Part shown: positions 57,577 through 64,000 of the stretch, in pieces
Numbering within the stretch: position 1 is the stretch's first letter
Layout of the letters: each line of letters starts with the position of its first letter
Position numbers and translations under genes: made by a program
DNA from: Nocardioides guangzhouensis
GTDB lineage: Bacteria; Actinomycetota; Actinomycetes; Propionibacteriales; Nocardioidaceae
Length of the DNA: 64,000 nt
Reading direction: 5' to 3'
NCBI RefSeq assembly: GCF_004519545.1
Contig: NZ_SDKM01000007.1
Span: 1-64,000, forward strand
The notes under the pieces: generated by a model
Databases searched by the model: none
Seen by the model: the letters and a program-made list of their open reading frames with translations, nothing else
Told to the model about the DNA's origin: nothing

Positions 57577-58956
57577 GTGTCGACCAAGCGTGACCTGGTC
57601 GAGGCGCACGCGTTCAGCCGGCGGCGCCTCGTCACCGCCTTCGTCAGCGGCGCCCCGGGAGGTCGTGAGGTCGAGCCGGCCCGCCCCGGCCGGGCGATCG
57701 TCGGCGGTGTCGCGCTCGCCGTGCTGCTGGTCGCCGGCGCCGCGATCGCCGGCGTCTTCTCCCCGCGCACCCCGGAGGGCTGGCGTGACCAGGGCATCGT
57801 GATCGCCCAGGAGACCGGCAACAACTACGTCGTGCTCGACGACGACGGCGCGCTGCTGCCGACCGACCCGATCTCGGCCCGGCTGATCTACGGCTCGGAC
57901 TCGGAGGTGATCTCGTCGGTCTCGCAGGACGAGATCAACAAGGTCCAGATCGGCGACGACGTCGGCATCTACGGGGCCCCCGACAACCTCCCCTCGTCCG
58001 GACTGCTGGTCGACAGCGGCTGGAGCGCCTGCCTCAACGACGACGGCGGCGCGCAGTTCCGGATCGACCGCACGGCGGCGACCACCCCGGCGCCGTCCGC
58101 CGCGGTCACCGTCGAGGGCAGGGAAGGCAAGCGCTGGCTGGTCGCCTCGGCCGGCGACGGCTCCGGCGGCTTCCGGCTCGACCTCGGCTCGGGTCCGGTC
58201 GCCAACGGCATCCTGGCCCGGCTCGGACTCGGCTCCGCACCGGAGTACGTCGTTCCCGACGAGTGGCTCAACCTGTTCCCGGTCGGCCCGTCGCTGAGCG
58301 CGGGGTCGTTCGGGGTCTCCGGCAGCGGCGCCGCGTCGTACGCCGGGAGCCTGGGCGACCCGGGCCTGCAGGTGGGCAGCCTGGTGACCTACGCCGGCAA
58401 GAGCTACGTGCTCGACACCGACGAGCCGGTCGAGGTCTCCCCGTTCGCGGCGGCGGTCTACGAGATCGTGGCGGACCGCCGGCCGGTCGAGATCGACACC
58501 TTCGAGGCCCGGCCCCGGGCCGCCGCCGACCTCTCGGTGTGGCCGGCCGCCGAGCCGGTCGCGCTGACGGCGGAGCCGTGCGCCGTGCTGGACGCCGATT
58601 CCGGTCGCGCCTCGCGCACGCTGCTGGCCACCACGCCGACGGGCGACGCCGGCGCCGACGACGTCGGGGACGCGATCCGGTTCAGCGTGGCGCCGGGCCA
58701 GGGCGCCTACGTGCGCACCGCCGGGCACGGCGACGCCGCCGGCGGCCAGCAGTGGGTCGTCGACTCCGGCGGCACCCGCTACCGCCTCGGCGGCAAGGGC
58801 ACCGAGACCGCCGGCCTGCTCGGTTACTCGTCCTACGACCCGCCGACCATCCCCGACGCCTGGATCGAGCAGTTCGCCTGCGGGCCGGAGCTCTCGGCGC
58901 GGGCCGCGCTCGGGTCGCCGGACGCCGAGAGGGCGACGAGCTCGTGCCAGGCCTGA
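57577..58956 (+). CDS. eccB: Type VII secretion protein EccB
   Basis: This 459-aa protein has one transmembrane helix at about residues 39-60 (AIVGGVALAVLLVAGAAIAGVF), a short cytosolic N-terminus (LVEAHAFSRRRLVTAFVSG) and a large extracytoplasmic part with the repeat-type fold of EccB, including GDDVGIYGAPDNLPSSGLLVDSGWSACL (quoted in part) and two cysteine-containing loops. GTG start 57577 lies 6 nt after the eccD stop. It forms the periplasmic-side ring of the ESX core. EccB also has reported ATPase-like activity in mycobacteria; no Walker motif is visible here. Confidence 0.93.
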   Translation: MSTKRDLVEAHAFSRRRLVTAFVSGAPGGREVEPARPGRAIVGGVALAVLLVAGAAIAGVFSPRTPEGWRDQGIVIAQETGNNYVVLDDDGALLPTDPISARLIYGSDSEVISSVSQDEINKVQIGDDVGIYGAPDNLPSSGLLVDSGWSACLNDDGGAQFRIDRTAATTPAPSAAVTVEGREGKRWLVASAGDGSGGFRLDLGSGPVANGILARLGLGSAPEYVVPDEWLNLFPVGPSLSAGSFGVSGSGAASYAGSLGDPGLQVGSLVTYAGKSYVLDTDEPVEVSPFAAAVYEIVADRRPVEIDTFEARPRAAADLSVWPAAEPVALTAEPCAVLDADSGRASRTLLATTPTGDAGADDVGDAIRFSVAPGQGAYVRTAGHGDAAGGQQWVVDSGGTRYRLGGKGTETAGLLGYSSYDPPTIPDAWIEQFACGPELSARAALGSPDAERATSSCQA

Positions 58957-60197
58957 GGCCGCCCGCCGCTCGGCTGCTGGCTGCCGGCCTGCTCGGCGCA
59001 GGGCTCGCCGCGTCCGTCGCCGGCCCGACCGCGCCGGCGTACGCCGAGGGGGCGTGCGTGCGTGACGTCCCGGACGCCGGCGAGCCGGTCACCTACGAGA
59101 AGCCGAACGACCGGGTGGCCACCGCGCTGCGGCTGCCCGAGGCGCACCGGATCAGCAACGGCCGGGGCGTGGGCGTGGCGGTCGTCGACTCCGGGGTCGA
59201 CCCCGCGACCGGCATGGTCGACGTCCGCGGCGCCGCCACGGTGGCCGGCCCGGGTGCGATCGCCGACGCCCACGGCACCATCGTCGCGGGCCTGGTGGCG
59301 GGCAACGACCGGGAGCGCGGGGTGCTGGGCGTGGCCCCGGGCGCCCACGTGGTTCCGGTCCGGGTGACCGCGCCCCGCCCGGAGGGCTTCGGCTCTTCCG
59401 GGGAGCCGCCGGAGCTGACCGACCGCGCGCTCGCAGCCGGCATCGACAAGGCGGTCGCCTTGGCACGCACCGAGAACATCCGGGTCATCAACCTGTCGCT
59501 GGAGCTCGACGACGCCAGCCCGGCCGTGCAGGAGGCGATCGACCGGGCCACGCGGCGCGGGATCCTCGTCGTCGCCGCGGTCGGCAACCGGACCGCCGAC
59601 CCCGACGACGAGGACGACCCCGACCGCTACCGGCCGGGGGAGGACGAGGTGCGCTTCCCGGCGTCGTACGACGACGAGGTGCTGGCGGTCACCGCCCTCG
59701 ACCCGGACCTCGACCTCGACCCGACCTGGGTGTGGACCGGTCCGGAGACCGACGTGTCCGCGCCCGCCGTCGGCGCGATCAGCGTCACCGTCGGCGGCTC
59801 CACCTGCGCGATCGGGGATGTCGCCTCGAGCTGGGCGACCGCGCAGGTGAGCGGGCTGGCGGCCCTGCTGTTCGCCCAGAACCCGAACCGCAGCCCGGCC
59901 CAGGTCGCGACCCGGATCGAGGCCACCGCGCGGGGGGCGTACGCCGACGACGCGCTCGACGGGCACGGCATGGTCCAGCCGCTCGAGGCGCTGACCGCGC
60001 AGCTGCAGATCGCGAAGGACGGGACCCTCCAGCGCGCCCCGGCGTACGTCGAGGCGCGGGGCGAGCTGAGCCCGCCCGAGCGGCCGCAGGACGTGGCCGC
60101 GGAGTCCCGGCGCACCATGATGTGGTGGGGGCTCGGGGCCGGCGGGCTGGTCCTGCTCGGGCTGTTGCTGCGGCCGCTCACCGCCCGGCGCCCCTGA
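58944..60197 (+). CDS. mycP: Mycosin (MycP), ESX-associated membrane-anchored subtilisin-like protease
   Basis: This 417-aa protease has a signal peptide (LLAAGLLGAGLAASVA), catalytic Asp82 (VAVVDSGVD), His110 (ADAHGTIVAG), oxyanion Asn215 (AAVGNRTAD) and Ser296 (VASSWATAQVSG). The canonical GTS(F/M)A around the serine is changed to ASSWA, but the serine remains. A C-terminal transmembrane helix (WWGLGAGGLVLLGLLL) anchors it. The GTG start 58944 overlaps the eccB stop by 13 bp. MycP proteins stabilise the secretion complex; the protease activity has few known substrates. The next gene is convergent. Confidence 0.93.
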   Translation: MPGLRPPAARLLAAGLLGAGLAASVAGPTAPAYAEGACVRDVPDAGEPVTYEKPNDRVATALRLPEAHRISNGRGVGVAVVDSGVDPATGMVDVRGAATVAGPGAIADAHGTIVAGLVAGNDRERGVLGVAPGAHVVPVRVTAPRPEGFGSSGEPPELTDRALAAGIDKAVALARTENIRVINLSLELDDASPAVQEAIDRATRRGILVVAAVGNRTADPDDEDDPDRYRPGEDEVRFPASYDDEVLAVTALDPDLDLDPTWVWTGPETDVSAPAVGAISVTVGGSTCAIGDVASSWATAQVSGLAALLFAQNPNRSPAQVATRIEATARGAYADDALDGHGMVQPLEALTAQLQIAKDGTLQRAPAYVEARGELSPPERPQDVAAESRRTMMWWGLGAGGLVLLGLLLRPLTARRP

Positions 60198-60209
60198 ACG
60201 AGCGGGACG

Positions 60210-61004
60210 TCAGGGCTTGCGGGCGGCCACCATGAGCGCCCGGATCGGCGCGTCGACCCCTCCGTCCAGCCGGACGAACGGCGCCAGGACGGCCCGGCAC
60301 TCGACCAGGACGGCGTCCATCGCTCGCGGGTCGATCCGCTCGACGAGCGGGGTGGCCGCGATCTCGGTGCGTACCAGCGTGTCCGCGGACGGGAACGACA
60401 CCGTGCCGAGGCTGCTCCTGGTCTCGACGACCTCCAGCCCTGCCTCGACGAGCAGGTCGCAGAGCCCGGCCAGCTGGCCCTGCGACCAGTAGGTTCCGAG
60501 CAGGACCCGAACCTCCGGACCCGCCAGCCGGGCGACCGCGTCGACGAAGGGTCCGTACGCGGGTTGCCGGTCGAGCCCGGCATAGGTCTGGAGGGCCACG
60601 GTGCCGCCACGCCGGACCACCCGTGCCATCTCGGCGACCGCGCGTCGCGGGTCGGGGAAGAAGAACAGCGCCGACTGGCACAGGGCGTGCGCGAACTCCC
60701 CCTCGCGGTACGGGAGGTCCTCGGCGTCGCCGATCCGCCACTCGAGGTCGGGGCTGCGCGCCCCGGCCACCTCCAGCATCGCGGGGTTCAGGTCGACACC
60801 GACGACGCGACCGCCGGCCCCGACGACGTCCGCAACCGCTCGGGCGACGACCCCGGTGCCGCAGGCCACGTCGAGGACGTCGTCGCCGGCCCTGATCCGT
60901 GCACAGCTCACGAGCTGGGGCGCCCACTGGGCGAACAGCGCGGGCACGAACACCTCGTCGTACGTCCTGGCCTGCTCGGAGGACAGGTGGAAGGTCTCGG
61001 TCAT
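60210..61004 (-). CDS. SAM-dependent class I methyltransferase
   Basis: This 264-aa enzyme has motif I VLDVACGTGVVARAVADVVG, an acidic loop VVGVDLNPAMLEVA and a post-motif LPYREGEFAHALCQSALFFFPD. It resembles ubiquinone/menaquinone-like or general small-molecule methyltransferases (UbiE-type), with substrate unknown. The ATG at 61004 has GAGGAGG upstream. It is divergent from the TPR-LuxR regulator with a 103-bp gap, so it is a plausible target of that regulator. It converges with mycP. Confidence 0.88.
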   Translation of the reverse strand: MTETFHLSSEQARTYDEVFVPALFAQWAPQLVSCARIRAGDDVLDVACGTGVVARAVADVVGAGGRVVGVDLNPAMLEVAGARSPDLEWRIGDAEDLPYREGEFAHALCQSALFFFPDPRRAVAEMARVVRRGGTVALQTYAGLDRQPAYGPFVDAVARLAGPEVRVLLGTYWSQGQLAGLCDLLVEAGLEVVETRSSLGTVSFPSADTLVRTEIAATPLVERIDPRAMDAVLVECRAVLAPFVRLDGGVDAPIRALMVAARKP

Positions 61005-61107
61005 GCGGCACCTCCTCGATCCGATCCCCAGCGTGGGCCGGACGCGGTGGCGGCACATCGGACAGCTGACCTATTCGGAGGCGCGGACTCCGCGCGATCA
61101 TGGCGGT

Positions 61108-62790
61108 GTGCGGTACGACGACCTCGTGGCCGAGGCGCGTTCCGCGGCAGCCGCCGGCCGATGGGAGCAGGCCCGGGCGGCGTACGCCGGAGCGGTGGCC
61201 GAGCGCGAGACGGCCGGGGCCCTGGACGGTCTCGGCCGGGTCTGCTGGTGGCTCGGCGACGTGCGCGCCGCGATCGAGCACCGGCAGCACGCGTTCCGCC
61301 TCCTGGTCGACGCCGACGCAGACGAAGAGGCGGCGCGGGCGGCAGTGGACCTGTGCGTCTGGTACCTCACGAACCTCGACAACGTGGTCGCCGCGCGTGG
61401 CTGGCTGGCGCGGGCGGACCGCGCCGCAGCCCGTGCCGGGAGCGACGTCGCCCGCGGCTGGGTGGTGCTCCTCCAGGCGCTGCTCGACGACGACCCCGAT
61501 CGACAGCTGACCGGCCTCGAACGGGCCCGGGCCTTGGCCGTGACGGGCAAGGACACAGCCCTCGAGACCATGGCGCTCTCCGACCTGGGCCTCGTGCTGG
61601 TGCAGCGTGGGCAGGAGGAAACCGGGCTGGTCCACCTCGACGAGGCGATGACGAGCGCGTTCGGTGGGCTGGACGACCTGCAGGTGGTGGTGTGGTCGTC
61701 CTGCAACATGCTCGCGGCCTGCAGCCTGGTGGACGACCTCGTCCGGGCCCGCCTCTGGTGTCGCGAGGCAGACCGGTTCATGGCGAGGTACGGGTGCCCG
61801 TTCCTCCAGGCCCGGTGCCGGGCCCACTTCGGCAGCGTGCTGCTGGCCGCCGGCGAGTGGCAACAGGCAGAGGACGAGCTGCGCCGAGCCCTGGCGATGT
61901 CGTCGGAGGTCGGGGCCGGTCCCGCGGAGGAGGCCCGGCTCGCGCTCGCCGACCTGCGCTGCCGACAGGGGCGCCTGGAGGAGGCGGCCGAGCTCCTCAC
62001 GGGCCTCGGGCACACGTCCCGGGCGGCGGTGACGGTCGCGGCGGTCGACCTGGCTCGGGGGTTCGCGAGCCGCGCCGCGGCGGTGCTCCGCGATCGGCTG
62101 GACCGGATGGCGTCGGGGGACCCCGAGGTCGCCGCGGTGACCGCAGCACTCGCCGATGCCTGCCTGGCCTGTGGCGACACCGAGACCGCGGCCGACCTGG
62201 TGCGGGAGGAGGCCGGGGTGTGGCAGGTGTCCGCGCACGCGCGCGCCAGGGCCGTGCTGGTGCGTGCGGCCGGGTCGGTCGCGGCGGCACGGGGCGACGC
62301 CGAAGCGGCCGCGCGCCTGCTGGCCGCGGCGTGCGACGCGTTCCGCGAGGGCGCCCTGCCGTTCGAGCTCGGGCAGGCGATGCTGGCCCTGGCCGAGGTC
62401 ACGGCGCAGCGCGACCCCGACCTCGCCGCGGTCCACGGTGGCGAAGCGCTGGAGTGCCTCACCACGCTGGGAGCAGCGTCGGAGGCCGCCCGGGCGGCGG
62501 CGTTCCTGCGTTCGCTCGGCGTGACCCCGTCGGTCGCACGTCGCGTCCCCGGGGTCCTGACGGCGCGCGAGCGGGAGGTGCTCGCCCTGCTCGGGCAGGG
62601 CTTGTCGAACCCCGAGATCGCTGCACGGCTGTTCCTCAGCCGCAAGACCGTGGCGCACCACGTCAGCAGCGTCCTCGCCAAGCTCGGGATGAGGTCCCGG
62701 GTCGAGGCCGCGGCGTACGCCGCACGGGTAGGCGTCGCGCGGGTGGAGGAGGGGACGCCGGTGCGCGGCATCCCGGACTCAGCGGGGTAG
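61108..62790 (+). CDS. TPR-repeat LuxR-family transcriptional regulator
   Basis: This 560-aa regulator has an N-terminal and central helical TPR-like array (residues 1-470; for example AARAGSDVARGWVVLLQALL and AIEHRQHAFRLLVDADADEEAA). A C-terminal LuxR helix-turn-helix lies at about 490-550 (LTAREREVLALLGQGLSNPEIAARLFLSRKTVAHHVSSVLAKLGMRSRVEAA is its core, here named by position). It lacks the N-terminal NTPase of MalT/LAL regulators. Start GTG 61108 is used, and GATCAT ends 6 nt before it. The divergent methyltransferase is the probable target. Confidence 0.9.
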   Translation: MRYDDLVAEARSAAAAGRWEQARAAYAGAVAERETAGALDGLGRVCWWLGDVRAAIEHRQHAFRLLVDADADEEAARAAVDLCVWYLTNLDNVVAARGWLARADRAAARAGSDVARGWVVLLQALLDDDPDRQLTGLERARALAVTGKDTALETMALSDLGLVLVQRGQEETGLVHLDEAMTSAFGGLDDLQVVVWSSCNMLAACSLVDDLVRARLWCREADRFMARYGCPFLQARCRAHFGSVLLAAGEWQQAEDELRRALAMSSEVGAGPAEEARLALADLRCRQGRLEEAAELLTGLGHTSRAAVTVAAVDLARGFASRAAAVLRDRLDRMASGDPEVAAVTAALADACLACGDTETAADLVREEAGVWQVSAHARARAVLVRAAGSVAAARGDAEAAARLLAAACDAFREGALPFELGQAMLALAEVTAQRDPDLAAVHGGEALECLTTLGAASEAARAAAFLRSLGVTPSVARRVPGVLTAREREVLALLGQGLSNPEIAARLFLSRKTVAHHVSSVLAKLGMRSRVEAAAYAARVGVARVEEGTPVRGIPDSAG

Positions 62791-63558
62791 CGTCCCCGCC
62801 AGGTCGCGGCGGAGCACGTGCCCGTGGGCCACCAGGCGCAGCAGCACCGCACAGGTGATCGCCTGCCCAGCCATCAGCCCGATCAGCACCAGCACCTGGG
62901 CGGCTCCGGCCTCGAGCGGGGTGCCACCGCCGAGCAGCACGCCGACGAAGGCGCCGGGCAGCGTGACCAGGCCGACGGTCCGGGTCTGGTCGAGCCCCGG
63001 GAGCAGGGACTCGCGGGCGGACGGCTGGACCACCAGCAGCGCCGCGTCGGGGGCCTGGAACCCCAGCGCCAGGGCCGCCTCGTAGGCGCCGCGCTGCGCG
63101 CCGAGCTCGGCGCAGGCCCGGCGGCCGGTCAGCGTCGCGGCGGTCATGGTGTTGCCGATGACGATGCCGGCGATCGGGATGATGCCGGCGCCGTTGAACG
63201 GGATCACGCCGGAGCCCAGGCTCAGCGCGAGCACGGGTACGGCGCCCGCGGCCACCGCCGCCCCGACCAGCGGCACCTGCCGGCGCGCGACGTCGATCCG
63301 CCGCGCCGACGTCGCGGTGGCCACGACGTACATGACGAGGACGAAGAGCAGCGACCACCACAGCGACCGCAGGGTCGCCGCGATCACGGTGGACACGACC
63401 GCGAGCTGGACCACGGCCCGGACGGCGGCGGTGACCTGGCCGCGACCGACCCCGAGACCGCCCAGCGCGGACGCCGTCACGGCCACGCCGACCAGCACCA
63501 CGAGCACCACGGCCAGCCGCCAGTCGGGCGTGGGCGCGGCGGTGACGAGGGGCAGCAC
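62779..63558 (-). CDS. fetB: FetB-like ABC transporter permease (UPF0014)
   Basis: This 259-aa membrane protein has about seven transmembrane helices with the FetB/YbbM family features: RGQVTAAVRAVVQLAVV, GAGIIPIAGIVIGNTMTAATLTGRR and TVGLVTLPGAFVGVLLGG. It would form an iron or other metal-related export permease, but its ATPase partner FetA is not in the window. The GTG start at 63558 is chosen, giving VLPLVTAAPTPDW. It overlaps the end of the LuxR-family gene by 12 bp, tail to tail. Confidence 0.88.
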   Translation of the reverse strand: MLPLVTAAPTPDWRLAVVLVVLVGVAVTASALGGLGVGRGQVTAAVRAVVQLAVVSTVIAATLRSLWWSLLFVLVMYVVATATSARRIDVARRQVPLVGAAVAAGAVPVLALSLGSGVIPFNGAGIIPIAGIVIGNTMTAATLTGRRACAELGAQRGAYEAALALGFQAPDAALLVVQPSARESLLPGLDQTRTVGLVTLPGAFVGVLLGGGTPLEAGAAQVLVLIGLMAGQAITCAVLLRLVAHGHVLRRDLAGTLPR

Positions 63559-63608
63559 GGGTCGAGACTGCCACGGGACCGGGGTTCCTCCACCGTCCCG
63601 CGCGGCGG

Positions 63609-63614
63609 GATACT
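63609..63614 (+). promoter_or_regulatory. -10-like element of the methyltransferase at the window end
   Basis: GATACT ends 6 nt before the ATG at 63621, again fitting a leaderless start. Confidence 0.35.
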
Positions 63615-63620
63615 CGGCGC

Positions 63621-64000
63621 ATGGGAGGCTGCTGCGAACCGTCCGGGTACGACGACCTGTTCGGCGCGCGGTTCTCGCGCCACCTCGCCAAGCGATACCG
63701 CAGGCGCGGACTCGACCGGACGGCGAGCCGGATCGTCGAGTTCCTCGCGGCCCAGGGGGTCGAGGGGGCAACGGTGCTGGAGATCGGGGGCGGGGTCGGC
63801 GACCTGCACCTCGAGCTGCTGCGCCGTGGCGCCGCCCGGGCGACCAACCTGGAGCTCGTCGACTCCTACGAGGACGACGCCGCGGCGCTCGCCACCGAGG
63901 CGGGCGTGGCCGACCGGGTGACCCGGCGCCGGCTCGACCTGGTCACCGACCCGGACGCGGTCGAGCCGCACGACATCGTGGTCCTGCACCGCGTGGTCTG
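63621..64000 (+). CDS. Methyltransferase-like protein, N-terminal part (3' end outside window)
   Basis: The first 126 codons of a frame run off the window end with no stop. The protein starts MGGCCEPSGYDDLFGARFS, then a helix LAKRYRRRGLDRTASRIVEFLA and a SAM-binding loop VLEIGGGVGDLHLELL, followed by VDSYEDDAAALATEAGVADRV and HDIVVLHRVV. The layout fits small class I methyltransferases of the kind annotated in actinobacteria as magnesium-protoporphyrin O-methyltransferase-like; the GGG in motif I is unusual but tolerable. It is divergent from fetB (62-bp gap). Only the N-terminal half is visible, so the function stays open. Confidence 0.8.
   Translation, partial: MGGCCEPSGYDDLFGARFSRHLAKRYRRRGLDRTASRIVEFLAAQGVEGATVLEIGGGVGDLHLELLRRGAARATNLELVDSYEDDAAALATEAGVADRVTRRRLDLVTDPDAVEPHDIVVLHRVV

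Noticed and set aside
58944..60197. MycP as a dead protease because GTS is changed to ASS
   Set aside because: Asp82, His110, Asn215 and Ser296 are all present; only flanking residues differ.

Overview
The window is high-GC (roughly 70 percent or more) bacterial chromosome. GC-biased codons, frequent GTG starts, promoters of the TAnnnT type placed 6-7 nt before a start codon, a SigK/RskA locus, an ESX-type type VII secretion locus and a tRNA adenosine deaminase-associated protein next to tadA all point to an actinobacterium. A member of the Nocardioidaceae, close to Nocardioides, is the best guess; this is inference from gene content only. No plasmid, phage, insertion sequence or CRISPR array is visible. 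No gene-free stretch exceeds about 260 bases. The longest, 33481-33736 and 27598-27831, are described below.

Layout. 1-2708: end of a biotin-dependent acyl-CoA carboxylase alpha subunit, an acyl-CoA dehydrogenase and a MmcQ/YjbR protein. 2710-12491 (all minus): an isoaspartyl methyltransferase, then a locus matching the mycobacterial SigK locus: molybdopterin oxidoreductase, fasciclin lipoprotein, sigK, rskA, an FAD-oxidoreductase/DUF1365 fusion, two cyclopropane-fatty-acid synthases and a DUF1295 reductase. 12526-14569: FHA protein, small protein and a divergent MerR/DICT regulator. 14697-18092: GAF regulator, aldehyde dehydrogenase and DUF779. 18174-27597: housekeeping and transport genes (AEC transporter, enoyl-CoA hydratase, rhomboid, HelD-like helicase, upp, tadA, tRNA-Ser, quinone oxidoreductase, a secreted protein). 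27832-32984: the most unusual cassette, an ECF sigma factor, a 151-aa companion, a TPR-CHAT caspase-like protease and a cytosolic S8 subtilase. 32995-37614: cupin, DGPF protein plus ECF42-type sigma factor, MoxR ATPase and VWA protein. 37618-40336: a three-gene cluster with a WXG100-like protein and a lipase-like protein lacking its serine. 40473-46647: secreted beta-propeller, CPA1 antiporter, LytR_C protein, VapB-like protein, LysE exporter and HerA-like ATPase. 46765-60197: ESX-type secretion locus (eccC, two eccD-like genes, two WXG100 proteins, two paralogous EspC-like proteins, a Gly-rich substrate-like protein, eccB, mycP). 60210-64000: methyltransferase, TPR-LuxR regulator, FetB-like permease and a second methyltransferase cut by the window end.

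How the parts work together. The SigK block looks like one regulon: two SigK-like promoters (CCGAAC with ATCC 15-16 bp upstream) precede the molybdo-oxidoreductase and the fasciclin-sigK-rskA operon. The ESX locus has the core membrane proteins EccB, EccC, EccD and MycP but no EccE or EccA. Small WXG100 proteins carrying YxxxD/E signals are the likely substrates. The ECF42/DGPF pair appears to be autoregulated from a matching promoter. The CHAT and subtilase genes diverge from a 61-bp region, and the sigma factor pair converges on the CHAT gene, which suggests an intracellular protease cascade with a dedicated sigma factor.

Two dispersed repeat families are also present. One is a roughly 43-bp element bounded by GGTGGTT/AACCACC that lies partly inside coding sequence. 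The other is a 22-nt unit in short tandem arrays at gene ends.
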